Assembly: GCF_037975245.1 (NCBI RefSeq)
Contig: NC_092577.1
Location: forward strand, 19,280,898 to 19,344,897
DNA from: Apostichopus japonicus
Taxonomy: Eukaryota > Echinodermata > Holothuroidea > Aspidochirotida > Stichopodidae
Length of the DNA: 64,000 nt
Reading direction: 5' to 3'
Below the pieces are notes generated by a model. It was not told where the DNA came from. It did no database searches and was given only the letters and a program-made list of their open reading frames with translations. Positions 45,235 to 58,700 of this stretch are shown here, one piece after another. The position numbers and the translations under genes were made by a program. Within the stretch, counting starts at the first letter, position 1. Every line of letters starts with the position of its first letter.

Positions 45235-47243
45235 ATGACTTCATGTATGGTAAGTTAAATTTAAATGCGTTCTTGAATATATTCATATCAAACTATTGAT
45301 GAGTACGTTTTCAAGGGTCAGGGTTTAAATGTACTGTACATTTTGTAACATTGGAAGCTATAAATATGCATCCTGCAAAGATTTAAAATAAAACTGCCTC
45401 AGCAGAAGCAATTTCCACCAGACATTTCTTTAATCGCCAGAAAAAACGGTTTATATTTGAATTTTTCTTAAGTTAATTGACGTCCCGTTTTTAAGGAAAT
45501 TCAAATATAAACAGTTTTTTTTTTGGCCGATTAAAGACATTCTCTCAGCTACCTATCCTCCTTTAAGTGAGTATCTGTTGGGCATATGGAGACAAGAGAA
45601 AAAGTCGCTATGTATATGAAATAAGGAACTGCAGAAACATTAAGTGCTCTATAGGTGATCAATTAAAAGAACTTCTAGCGTGGAAAAATACAATTCCACC
45701 AAACTGGCAACCTCGTGTAAATGTAGTTCCGTTAATGGCTATGTTATGTAGTCAATAATGATGAGGATTATTGCTATCATATGTAATTATAATGTACTCT
45801 TCAGGAAATACTGTCGGAAGACGAGGTCTTCGGGAAATTAATTATTTGAAAAGAAAGATCATCTATAGTGATATACTCCACCATGCAGTGACTCTGTCGT
45901 ATATGGTGATAAATTCTTAGCAACTTTATTAGCCAGGTTCCTTTTTTCTTCTTGGATCACGTTGTCCTCCCAATTTGCATTGTGACCATTTCTGAACATT
46001 TTCCCCTTTATTTATTCTTGATTTTATAGATATGTTTGTTTCTGTTGCTACTCATCCCTGGCATATCAGCTCCACATCCACCATTGTACACTGCCGTCGA
46101 ATTAGGTATAGGCGCACCGTTGTTGCGGGACGATTTGATTTTACATTACTGGAGTGATGGGTTGACGTCATTAGTTTAAGACAATTACGTAGAATTCTTG
46201 CCCATCACAGGCGACGAAGACGAAATGTTGCAGTGAATTATGAGTACGTGTTTAGAGTTCTTCAAAACGAACTAGCTGGCAGCGGTCAAAACTTAGGTTA
46301 TCGAGCTATGTGGCACCGTCTTCGTACAACTTATTCCTTACCAGTGACGCAGGAAGCAACACGAATTGTTCTACGTGGCTTGGATCCAGAAGGAGTAGCT
46401 TTGAGGAGTAGTCGCCGAATAATTCGTCGAGAATACATTTGTCCGGGACCGAATTATCTCATTCACATAGACGGATATGATAAGCTGAAGCAGTTTGGAT
46501 TTGCTGTTCATGCAGCGATTGACGGATTTTCTCGAAAAATTCTCTGGTTGTATGTTGGAAAAACTAATAACAATCCACAAATAATTGCAACATTTTTCAT
46601 TGATTTTGTCAAACGTATAGAAGGAATGCCAAGAATAATACGTGGCGATCGTGGGACCGAGAATGTTCTTGTTCGTGACATACAGGTAGCTTTACGATGG
46701 CACCATGATGATGCATTTCGGCGCTATAAAAGTTTCTTGTATGGACGTTCAGTTGCAAACCAAAGAATCGAGGCATGGTGGGGACAACTAAGAAGGATGT
46801 CCGCAAACTACTGGATGCAATTGTTTTCGCGTATGAAAGATAATGGAAGTTTTGACAATAGCAACCCGATCCACGTGGATTGCATAAGACTATGCTTTAA
46901 TAGGCTCATACAACGTGATTTCGACCGTGTTGTCCAAGAATGGAACCAACATTTAATAAGAAGTCCAAGGTACCGCAATCTTCGAGAAATACCAGATGTT
47001 ATGTACTTCACGCCAGAAGTTTTCCAGACTCGTGATTATAAGATGCCTCTTAACGCTTCAATGGAAGAACTTGCAGAAGTTGAACGTCAGTATTGCTCTG
47101 TGTATCCTCAACATAACTGCAGCCCCGAACTACTTGCGGTGATTCATGAACTATTTGGGGAAATTGGAAATGACCAGCTACCTGACACCGTCGAAGAGGC
47201 AATTCAGTTGTACCAAGACATCGTTGAATTTTTAAGTGATTAA
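45235..47243 (+). CDS. DDE integrase-like host gene, two exons, one frameshift
   Basis: The single long frame 46233-47243 (336 codons) is read through from further upstream; its first codon is GTG, so it is not the true start. It contains YLIHIDGYDKLKQFGFAVHAAIDG, IIRGDRGTENVLV and SVANQRIEAWWGQLRR; taking GTG as 1, the triad is D80, D139, E180 (DX40E). The body matches a family of integrase-core proteins common in fishes, corals and echinoderms (recall). My model: exon 1 45235-45249 (ATG, donor GTAAGT) joined to exon 2 from 46030 (acceptor TTTATAG); the join is in phase and open to 46178. One G appears missing from the GGG at 46159-46161, and the frame then switches into VDVISLRQLRRIL. The C-terminal half is intact, ending at TAA. 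No terminal repeats were found, so it may be a domesticated gene. Confidence 0.65.
45427..45537. repeat. Long hairpin in intron 1 of the integrase-like gene
   Basis: Arms 45427-45470 and 45493-45537 are inverted copies (TCTTTAATCG, then TTTATATTTGAATTT), about 85-90% matched, with a 22-base loop. It looks like a small foldback element or MITE. Confidence 0.7.
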
Positions 47244-47283
47244 TTATTGTTGTTTTTGGTTTCGATGATAATCGTAACCTTTG

Positions 47284-47330
47284 CAATCATGCGTGTGTGT
47301 ATGTGTGTGTGTGTGTATGTGTGTGCGTTT
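47284..47330. repeat. TG-rich microsatellite
   Basis: Alternating GTGT/ATGT sequence that marks the edge of the GGTCA-repeat block that follows. Confidence 0.7.
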
Positions 47331-49220
47331 GTGACGCCCAGCTTGTAAACACGATATCTCAAGAAGGGAAGGTTGGACAGTTCTCATATTTGGTACATAG
47401 GAGTATCTTATTGAGTACAAGAAGCCTATTGTTTTTGGTGTAGGTCAAAGGTCACTTGGGGTCACCAGGGGTCAAATAGTGAAAAGCTTGTAAACATGAT
47501 ATCTCAAGAAGCAAAGCTTGTATTGATTTCATTTCTGGTATGTAGGTTGACCACATTAAGTACAAAAAGCCTATCGTTTTTGGTGGATATCGAAGGTCAT
47601 TTAGGGTCACCAGGGGTCAACTTGTAAAATCCTTTTCATAATATACGGTATCTCCCATCGTCCAGCCTATAAGTATATGACATGGGCGATTCGCCTCATA
47701 AGAATAGGAGAGCCTACTGACAATTGAAAATGATCTTACGGGCATCCGTAGATTTGAATCTGAACTCGCGACAATATCCCCATTGACTTAAGTGTGTCGC
47801 TAGAAGTCCTGAATTGCTATGTACATATCTACATACATGTACAGTGTCTTCCAAGGCTTGCTTGCAGACCATAGATATATAAAAGTGCTAGAGCTACTTC
47901 AACACTTGTGACTCATCCGTATGGATATTTTTCTAAAGAGTTGATGTGATTTCGATTGAATAGTGCACTTGAATGGCGAAGCATGCTTTCTCTAGAAAAT
48001 ATTTGTAGATCATTGGTAGTTCTGGTTGGATGTAAGTTGCACAGGTACCACGAATTTCAAAACATTTCTTGGCCAGCTGCCAAGGAGAAACTAGGTCAAG
48101 CACCTGTGAACTTGAGATTTGCTTTCACTCCATGGAGTGATAACTTGTGAAACTACCATTGACAGTTGTGACAAGGTTAATATTTTGGGACTAGTTGTGA
48201 ATGGGGTAAGGGATTGTTTCAAAACATAACAGTCATGTGATCCAATGTCAACAAAGGCCAATCAGGGGTCAAAAACTAGTATTTTTGCAATAACTTGAGA
48301 ACCAAATGTCCATTAAGGTTGGGAGTTAAGCTATTGTAGTACAATAGTAGACCTGCATTTGGGTGACCTTTGACCTCAGGTTGACCTCCAGTGACCTGTA
48401 TTAGCTTCTTTGAAGTTGATTCTTTGAAGTTTTGTGGGCATATTCCAATCTAAATTGTCCATAAGTGGACTCCTCTGCAACCTTAATGTGCGAAGTTATT
48501 AGAGATTTGGTTTGGTTTGTAATACTTGGTGTGCGGATTCATAACATTGAGTACAAGAGCCCTACTGTTTTTGATGGAGGTGTGTACAACCACGTACAGA
48601 CTGACCTGTGTTAGCATGCCATAGTGTTATTGTAACAGCTAGTTCTGGTTATACTAACAAGCAGAAGTCTAGTGCATTGAAGTCATCGAAACCTCAATGC
48701 ATTTTGCATTGTTTTTAATCTTTCCGTTTGAATCCTTGTATGTATGTATGCATGTGTGTATGTACGTATGTCCTTATTTATGCATGTATGTAACCTAGAA
48801 AACTGAAGAAATAGAAGCTGCATCAACTCCAAACAACTATGTAGTCACCCCTTGTTGAGTAGATAATGACAATAATACTTTTTTATGTAGCGCATTATAC
48901 CAAACGCTCTCAATGCTCTTTAGCAATGATCCCTATTGTAACTCATAGAGGTCAAAGGTCATTTGATGTCAACGGAAGTTAAATTCTGAAAACTTTGTAA
49001 CTCAGGTATCCGAAGAGGTACAAGTTGTTTCAACTTCAAACTTGGTGTGTATTACGCAGCCCTTGGTTCAGTAGATGATACCTATTGCTTTCGATGGAGG
49101 TCAAAGTTAATTTGAGGTCAACAGAGGTCAACATCTGAAAGCTTCTAAAAAGATTTCTGAAGAAGTAAGAGTTGATTGAACCTCAAACTTGGTATGTAGG
49201 TAGCCCTAAGTAAGTACTTA
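47331..49220. repeat. GGTCA-type degenerate tandem repeats
   Basis: Units of about 115-120 bp: CTTGTAAACACGATATCTCA, a variable part, GTACAAGAAGCCTATTGTTT, then GAGGTCAAAGGTCA-like and GGGGTCACCAGGGGTCAA. Clear at 47340-47640, more diverged at 48240-49200. Perfect AGGTCAAAGGTCA at 47442-47454 and 48949-48961, its reverse complement at 48364-48376, and AGGTCA-ACAG-AGGTCA at 49115-49130. No genes. Confidence 0.7.
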
Positions 49221-50785
49221 CTTGTACTTCTAGACATTTCTGGTCAGCAATATGGAATTTTGATCACTTAGTCATTTGACTCTTTTTTCCTTGCCCATAT
49301 CACATTTCAATTGCTGAGCGGCTTGGCAGGTTGTAAAGTTACCTAAGAAGTTCGCTTTACTTGTTTACTTGGGCAAATTAATTTCATATTTTGACTTTAA
49401 TAAGTACTCCAGTCGTGTGGTAGCCCTCACACGTTGCAATATAAACAGTTAACTTCAGCCTTGTTTTGTTCTGTTTCATCTCTATCATGTCTTTGGCGAT
49501 TGTCAAGATCTTTTTCTGATATCTAAATTATACATTTCCAAACGAATGTCAAAATGATAGTTATGTAAATCCTTATTGAAATAATAGGAAAGTATACAGC
49601 TAATGATGTTAGAAATTTCGTCAAGATTTTGCGTTCACGGTAATTACGACTCTGATTTACTTGTAATCACAAGCTAATGCACCATTAAGTTCTGTGCATG
49701 CACCCGGCCTACACATATACATGTCCAAACAATGTCTCTTTTTGACCAATGTGCCACATGATGAGATGAAGAGTGGAACCATTTGCTAAATAAAACAAAA
49801 GTATTCGTTGAAACAATCAAGCCATTGTGGAATCGAATTCCCTGGGATTTCATTGAGGTTTGTGAATCTATAGGGCAGTTTGTAAAAGTTCAGCACACGC
49901 GATCACCATCTGCATTGTGGTGATATGATTTTCCAAACGGTGTGGTGGTGTGGGCTGGTTCCCCAACTGGAGGGGCAGATAACAATGCACCGACAGAGGA
50001 ATGTAGTTCGGGTTGACACCAGGATTTCCCGCCAGAGGGTATAGAGAGGGCATTGATATGTTGATGGGGTAGAGGTATTGGAGACACGACGACACACACA
50101 CAGCAGCAACGTGTCAAAGACATAATTTTTTTAAAATCGATTTTATCTACATCAATTTGACAACAATTTCTGTATTAGTTTCAGTCCCATAGGACTTTGC
50201 CAGTACGGTAAGGGTGAAGCTGGACGATCATTATTGCTCCTGTTACGTAAGTTCACAGTGTGTGTGTTGGGGAAGGGGGGGGCAGCATTTCTCCAAGGAC
50301 CATCATACGACACTATCCAAGCGGAGCTTTACCATCAGTTGGCGCGTAGTGCACCAAAGAAATGTTTGCCAAGTCCTCCCAGATTGTCAGCAATTGCCAA
50401 GGTTGGTGGAAGCACTTTTAATCTGGGGGGGGGGGGGGCACCGACATCAAAGGGCACTTTGCAGAAATTCGATTGGACTGACGCAGCCTTATATTTAGTA
50501 CCATTTATAACTCCTATTGTATTATCTTATTTGCGTATACACATCACTCCATCAACGCCCCCCCCCCCCGTTCAAGGAAAATATGCATATACTAGCACTG
50601 CAATATCCAATGTGCAAATTGGGAAGCAAAGAACAAGTTTTCTTTTCAGACACTGAAAATGAGGTGAAATCATGCTACTTGCTAATGTAGGAATCTTCCG
50701 ATAAGATTTTATTCCTTGTTAAATATCTTAACAAATTTTTTCCATTCAAAATAGCTTTGAGATTGACCCACGGATATTTATTCAA
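49221..50785. other. No gene recognised
   Basis: Several overlapping frames at 49868-50656 exist only because the sequence is GC-rich with poly-G/poly-C tracts; none has an ATG, splice and family support. Confidence 0.5.
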
Positions 50786-51075
50786 AGTCAGTGGCGTAGC
50801 CAGGATTTACAAAGTTATATGCACGACTATCTCAGGGAAGCGCCACCATCGGTTGGCGCGGAGCGTACAAGAAAATTTCTGGTTTTAAAAAAACCCCACA
50901 AGGCCGGAAACGGCCCTTGCCGAGTGTTCATTCTGGTTCCCTGGCCTCTTGCTAACTTGAGACACCTCAATTTTTATGTAGAAAAAGGGCACATTTTTAA
51001 CCTGAGGAAAAGTGGGTGGGGGCACGTGCCCCTGTGCCCCCCCCCGGTTCCGCCGCCCTTGGTAATTGCACTTCC
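50786..51075. repeat. GTGGCGTAGCCAGG-type repeat
   Basis: Starts AGTGGCGTAGCCAGGATTTA and ends near CCCCCGGTTCCGCCGCCC. The two ends are the recurrent edges of this non-coding family. Confidence 0.55.
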
Positions 51076-52765
51076 CAGCTAGGCATTGTAGGTTGCATCT
51101 ATATATAGACATTTATTTTGAGATCTTATGTTTAGAAATTTAAAAAATAAAAGAAATAGCATAATTGAGGGTAATAATTTTTTATGTCGGTGACCAGTTA
51201 TAAAAGCACGATTGGGCATTCTGATAGTGCTATATATGCTGAGGAGTTAAGAATGTGAGGTGTGCCAGTGTCCATATCTTGGTAGGTAGAATCAGGACAG
51301 GATTTCTGTTTTACTCACGTCACTGGAAACAGATGTAAAAGGTACGCCCCAAAACACACTCGGTTATTACACATTTGAATGGGCCTTTTAAAGGGGCAGG
51401 TAAGTAATAAATTATCGAGGTGATTGGTAAATACAGCCCTGAGGGAAATGTGTCCTGGAAGTGGAGTCTAATGGGAGGGGTGCAAAGTAATGAAATATAT
51501 TTTGTAAGAAGTGATTTGAGTACCCATTGTGAGAGGGGGAGGGGCTGAATGTAAGGGGTGGGGAGTGCGGCCCAACTTTAGCCAGGCACCGCAAAACAGC
51601 AGTTTGTAGCTTAAATGTTTGCTTACCTGCGTCAACAATTAACTGATTTGGACTCTTTCCAATTGATAGCGCCACGTTCCAACATGCAGCTCCGCCGATT
51701 AGCCTCTTATTTTTTTTCCAGTTTTTTTCCACTGAATGACTGAAAAAGTTTTTTAACATTAGCCTACGCTTTTTACCTCTGCATTGAAAGCTAAATTTCA
51801 ATCTTGTAAAGCCACTAAACAGGGGAAATCGTAGGTGTATGAACCGGGGTGGGGGGGGTATGAATTCCCCCACGTTTGTGTGAAATGTTAAAAGAGCCCC
51901 ATTGTCACTGGAGTATAATTAACAAAATATCTCTCATGATAGACAAAATGCGATACCATCTGAAACCGGTTCAAATAAGAGTATTACCACAACAAAATTT
52001 ACACAACTTTATACAATCACATTGACTTAAACATAAGCCTTTGTTTAAAAATTCTATACACTTCAGAGTGAGAATGGTTGATCGCCTGGAAGGAAAAATT
52101 TGTGTGGCTTCTGTGTCAAACAGTTGGGTGACCCCAATGAACAAGAAAAATTCAGTCTGAAATTACCTCAGATTATTACTCACTGGCTGACGATACGTTA
52201 AGTTGAAAACACATACCTTCCTATGGGAATACCATACCATCTAGAGTCTTGGTCATAGATGAGGTAACATTGACAAATGAAACAGGTAACATTGCAACAG
52301 TAGACATATAAGGAGTTTTGAAAGCAAGAAATTATACAGGAAATGACGATCGTATCATTTGCAAACACAACTGGCTTTTATTGTATGATGTATCGTATCC
52401 TGTCCTGCAGGTGATTATGCAATGATCAGTATATTAAAAGGTAAAAAACAATTATGTTGTTAATATTAAGTACAATTAGTTAACAATTATTTGGGACAAT
52501 CATTCTTTTCATATAACTATAACAGTACATATTGAATAAGGTGGCAAGAAATTATTCATCAAACTCACTGTAATATTCAGTCTATATAGTGAGCCGTTTT
52601 TCAACCTCCGGAGGCTGAGTAACATCTGTTTCCGTCAGATCAGTTCGAAGCAGCAGTCATGTTAACCCCCCCCCCCCATCCCCAAATTATCACAAATAAT
52701 CCCAAAGAGAGCAATTATAAGCTCACAAATGCTTTAACACTTCACAACAACATAATTATATCATC
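51076..52765. other. No gene recognised
   Basis: The minus-strand 153-codon frame at 51412-51873 begins at GTG and has no family pattern. The 3' untranslated region of the RING gene probably covers the right end. Confidence 0.45.
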
Positions 52766-55700
52766 TTAGAATAATGTTCCGATCTTTAAAATACTGTTTT
52801 TACAAAATGGACAATCCTGATGTTCTTGAAGAATTCGCTCTGCACACTGCTTACACACTGAATGTCCACATGGCACAAAGAAATTTTCTCTCTCTGTCTG
52901 CACAAATGGAACAGGATGTGTCTCTATTTTGACTTTCCTTAAATGCAATCTGGTTGTGAAAAAGAAGAGAAAAGGTGACCATGCAGCTATTTCATATAGA
53001 AAATAGAGCTGAGCTCTATTTTCTATAAGACTAGACGGTTCATACAGCAGTCACCCTGCAGTACCTGCACTGCCTAATCTCCAAAATGAATGTGCCTAGG
53101 GCAATGTTTTCAATACAAACCAGAATGCACTAATGAATTGTGGTTTCGATGGTGTAACATGAGAATCTTTAATGAATCTAATATACTGTATTGTGCGGGT
53201 GTATAACATACTTGTTCTTAGTACAGTTATGATACATCCAAAGGAATTGAGATGTGACAAACATTTATATCGACAATGACAACTGCTGACCTAAAATGAC
53301 CATTGCTGGTTTATACTTGTATGCAATATATAGTACACTTATACCAACAATAAGATCGCCTAAGGTTCCTTTTTGATAATTGTGTTAACTTGCATAGTTT
53401 TCACAAGTTCACACTGTTGATCACAATTAAATGACCTTTCACCTCAACCAAAAACAAGAGGCTTCTTAATTGTACTAAATGTGGTTTACCTACGTACAAA
53501 TTATGAGACCTGTCCAAGTTTCCTTTCTGGAGATATCGTGTTTACAAGGTTTTCACAATTTCATCCCTGTTGACCTAGTCAAATGACTTTTAAAAGACTC
53601 CACCAAAAGCAATAGGCTTCCATACTGAATTTGGTTCACCTTTTAATACACCAAATATGAGATCTTTCCAGCTTCCCTTCTCATGATCGTGCTTATAAAG
53701 CTGGGGCATCACAACACACAGTCACACACACCATTAATGATTGCATTACGATTTCACTAAAACCCAAAACCAGTTTAAAACAAAAAGGATAATCAATATT
53801 TAATTTTGCTTCTAACTTTACAGCAGTGATATTATAAACCTTTTGTTTGTTTTCATAATATTATACATAGTCTTGTTTAGAAATAAAATTTGCATGACAG
53901 TTCATCAGCAAGAAAGCAAGAACCAACTACGTATTACTTAAAGTTTCAAATCCAATGAAAGAAGTACACTCGTGACACATTTAACGATTACAGGCCATAC
54001 CGTTGGAGTACCACTCTGCGAGGGTTGGTTGTGGCTGGGTCCTGGTAGGTTACAGACTGCAGATGGGAAATCCAAAAATTCTGATGGTAAAACTGGAAAA
54101 TCAGTGTCAAGTTCTGGATCAGGTAGGTCTGAAGATGCTTCACAGGTGCTTCAGGTGAAGATGCTTCACAGGCAGGTGATGGTGTCTGGATCAATGCAAT
54201 GAGAAGTTAAATGCTTTGGATCAGGGAGAAACTGTATCACAGGGTGAATGTACCTAAGGTCCCATATCTCTGCACCCTTGGGGGAAGGGGGGGCATACTA
54301 CACAACCTGTACACTCTACATTCACCCCACCTTCAGAATGCAGTGGCTTAGTGATTCATTGTCTATAAGCACAGTTTTTCAAATTGTTGACCTTGTGTGC
54401 CTGGTCATAATTACATGATATGAGATTGACATAAAACCTTCTATTCTTTTTCAGTACTAATGTGAAGTTCCCGATGACCTCAAATGACTTTTGATGTGAT
54501 TATTGAAAACGTTATCTATTTACCAAGAGTAATCTACATAAAATAAATTTACATCAAAATCGACATTTTAGTTATTTCATGTGTACATGTTTTTTAGACT
54601 TTGACCTCTGTTGACCTCATGTGAATTCAACCTCCATGAAAATCACCAGCGAATGGTAGTCACACACTAAATTTAAATTTAAACCAATATTTTACCCTTT
54701 GAGATAATGCATGAGTTTACAAGCAAGGCATCTGACACATATACACACATGGATACACTGAGACATACACACACCATTACCATTACATAGTTTCGGCAGC
54801 CTCCAGCAAGGAAGAAATAATAAGGCCAACTGCCCTAGCAATTCCTGCAGGCCGGGTAAGTATGAGAAGCAGCATTTACTTTGGAGACCAGTTTTTGCAA
54901 TTTTCACCAGTTGACATTGATTCCACCAGGACAGCATGTCGGTCACATGCTCCCCGAGTGCAATCTAAATACCACATTTGAATTCAATCAACACACTTCA
55001 ATTTATTGAGTTATCATGCTTACAAGGTTTTTATACTTTGACCTCTGTTGACTTTGACCTCCACAAAATACGTTGTTTACAATGGTTTTTTAAGTAGTAA
55101 TTGACCTCTGTTGACTTCAATTGACCTGGCTTGATGCCCTAAGGATCATCTTCTCATCAAGTTCAACCTACATTTCATTTCTGGAGATATTGTGCTTATA
55201 AGGTTTGCAGACACCTCTTTGACCTCAACTGACCTTTGACCTCTATGAAAAACAACAGGGATAATGTAATGACCAAGGTCCTACAAACCAAGTTTGAAGT
55301 TCAAGCAACCTTTATATCTTGAGATATGTTTCATACAAGCCAAAAGGTATATGACACAAACACACGCTATCGCATAGATTCCTTTTGCCATCGGCAGGGA
55401 ATGAAAAAGTGATGGTACTGACAACTGACCAGGGCTAAATATATATCTTTGTTGTAAAATTAATGAATGCTGAATGCAACAACATTTTGTGCTGCGGCTA
55501 TACCAGCACAAGAATATTGACTGAGCTATCACTATAACACCACTATAATGCCAGGGAATTTTAAAGGAGGATAAGTTGTTGAGGAGAACTCTTGCAAAAA
55601 GAACTTGCAGAAATGTATCATACTTTGCTTTTGTTTGATGCCACATGTTGTTTATACGGCTTGTATTAGACCAATTGATAGATTTGCCCCTCATTTGAAA

Positions 55701-58700
55701 AGAAGGCAGAGTCTGCAGGCATACATCATGAATAACTTGATGTCCCAAATTTAAGGGAAGGTGGAATAAAAACTAACAATTCTATCAATATAGGACATTA
55801 ATGATGAAAATTCAACACCCCAGGCAGTTTTTAATGGACATTTCAGGAGACATGGGTACAGCTGATGATTTGTAAAGAACATTGACCATTTGTGTAGGCC
55901 TATAATGCTTTTCACAACTATTTTTCCTCCTTCAAAATACCACTGATAAGAAAATTAGAAATTGTCATACCTTGAACTTTGAGAACAGGTAAACCTTTGC
56001 CCTGCTCCCACCCTCCAAGTGTATGTCAGTTAGTGAGAAGTCACTGGAACACAACGTGTGGCCTCTGGAATTTGCAAGATTAAACTGCATCTCTGCTGCT
56101 TTCCCATGAAAAAAAAGGTCTCTTGCTTTGTCAAGAACATTCTCAAAGGTACTTGATCTATCTAGCATTACATATGCTACTCCTCCTCCGTTCTGTGTTT
56201 TGACCTGGCTATATCCTCTCTTATATCTGTTGTAGTGTTGCCATCCTATTTGAAGCTTTATTTGTGGCTTTGGTTTGCGGACAACACCTACAGTGTTAGA
56301 AAAGAGAAAGAACAGTGTGCAGTACACAGGGACTTGGTGATTTGTATGAAAGTTACAACTGATTCCCATCATGGCAATTTAAATGAAAATTGCATGTGAC
56401 ACTAATTACATGCAAATAATGAAGAAAGATTCCACTTCTTAATCTAGCTATAGATTCATTCACTCTTTGATTACTAGTACCATACAATATGTTTTGTATC
56501 CATGCCAAGAAATTCTTCAAGCCCAATAAAGTACATGTAGAGTAGACATAACATTTACAGCTAAGGTAATATTTACCAAAGTAGGATTGGCTTTTGTATA
56601 TGTGAAATATTGTTACTGTATTTCTTGTCTAGACTATAGTCATTGTGTTTGTTTTAAAGAAACTTTTCAATAATGCAACAAACTTTAACACCGTATTTTC
56701 ATTAACTTAATTGTACTCATGAACATGTATGCACGACTTATTTGACAAGGTGTTATGTTGTAAATTAATGCAGCTATTAGTAAATAGCTGAAAGTTTTAA
56801 ACAGTAACAAATCTGTCTGTTTCTGTCTTCTGAAAATGCCTTTACCCTAGAATAGGTGAGATAAAGTGATCCTCATCTCCAAAAAGCTTAATTCACTTGT
56901 ACAGCAATGAAAGTATGAATACAATATAGCATCTCAAATGTGGAGTCTGCATATACAAAACATCGATAATAGTGGCAGCACCAACCTTAGCAATCTGGGG
57001 GACTCAAGTGGGAAAGGTATACTTTGGGAGGGGATATATAAGTCTGATGAAATGCACTGGAAGCTGTTTCTAATACAAACAATAAGCATAATTAGATATA
57101 TTTGGATAGGTACCAGATCTAGTTAGAGCCTTTGGGGTACCTGAGAGACAAAATCTCCCTTATGTCCCTAGATATGTTAGTTCATGGAGGTTTTTAGCTC
57201 CATGCATGGTTAGTTCAACCACCGATGCATAACTGATAACTAAAATCAAAATACCTGATTAGCATTATTCCTTGTGAGACTTTCAACCAGGTGGCTCAGT
57301 TTTGGGCGCTTATGCTCTGCAGTGTGCAAAGGAAAGGAACAAAATACTAGTACTGTCATAAAAAACCAACCACAATATTTGAGAAAACAAAGTACACATG
57401 TATGCAAGTGGGTACCACATCAGTTCACCATGCAAAGCTTTCGACTTAAATCCTAAAAATTAATTGATACAACCATATTCCAAGATTATAACAAATTATT
57501 TTTTTAGGGAACACAATTGTTCCAAAGACTGTGCATGTAGGGCCTGGCGAGATTTCAACTCGAAGGGAAAATAGTATATTATCTGGACTACGTATACATA
57601 GAAGGTAGCACTTTTTTCAGTGATCAGACTATATTCAGAGTTAACCTCTTACTTATAATCTCAAGTGAACTTTGAACTTTATGAAAACCATGCAATAGCA
57701 TTCAATTGCTCACCAAGGGCTTGCTATACATACTCAGTTTGAAGTTCAAGCTACTTCACTTATTGAGATATTGTACTTTAAAGGTTTTCAGACTTGAACC
57801 TTTTGACTTCCATGAAAAAAATTACAAGGCATCATATAAGCACACACACTTACATACACACATAATCAATTAAGGAATAAATTTGTAACTCAAAACAATT
57901 GCTAGAGAATGCCCATGTTCCAAAATATTAATACTCATTTGTTTTTACTAAAAATATGTTTTTGAAGTCCCAGAACTGGTATGATAAATTTCATTGAAAT
58001 GTCATAGAAACAGCTGATGAGCATGCACCTTGCATTGATTATAGGGTAGTCTCAAATTCTTGAAGTTGAGCGAATATATCCTCGTCCTATTGTTTTCCTT
58101 TAAAGGTAGTCTGCAATTGGCCCCTAAATTATATCACGCAATAATTGTTACAAGTTTTCAAAAAGTACTCTCCTGGAGGAGGTCTTTACTCTCCAAATTG
58201 TTCTCAGACATTCTAAATGAACACACAAGATGGCTGAATGTCCCAGTGAGGTAAATTTCCTCCAGGGTGGTAATGAAAGTAGTTTAAGAATTTTCACCAA
58301 ATGTCACCATAGTTGAAAATTTTGCACATTTGGGGCCAATACAGCATACCTTTAATGTGTCTCAGCACAAATGGTATAAGTATCTTTTTGCTTTCTGTTT
58401 ACTGTCTCAGGAATCGATTCAATTAGTTCACTTTGGGGTCTTTCATTGTAGTACTAGTGGCAGGTACAGAATGCCCAACATCAAAATCAACTTGTAGTAC
58501 ACTACTACACTGTGTCAATGTCATAGTGTCCTTTTGTGCATTTGACAACACTTTTCTGAATGTCAACAGGTTACAGTCTCTTCTATGCATGGGAATATGG
58601 CAAGCCATTTTAACATGTACCTCCAAATTCTTAAGTAATTCTACTTTGCTTAATCGTATTCTACTTAAGAAATATAATCAATTTCGTAGTAAGCTTGGGT

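Noticed and set aside
45567-45758. 63-codon ORF as an extra exon of the integrase-like gene
   Set aside because: Starts at GTG, no acceptor or donor of quality, and the exon 1 to 46030 join is already in phase without it.
50214-50656. Overlapping plus-strand ORFs of 94 and 140 codons
   Set aside because: Non-ATG start for the longer one, and length driven by poly-G and poly-C tracts; no family resemblance.
51412-51873. 153-codon minus-strand ORF
   Set aside because: It begins at GTG, has low-complexity proline/serine/phenylalanine composition, no conserved motif and no splice or promoter support.
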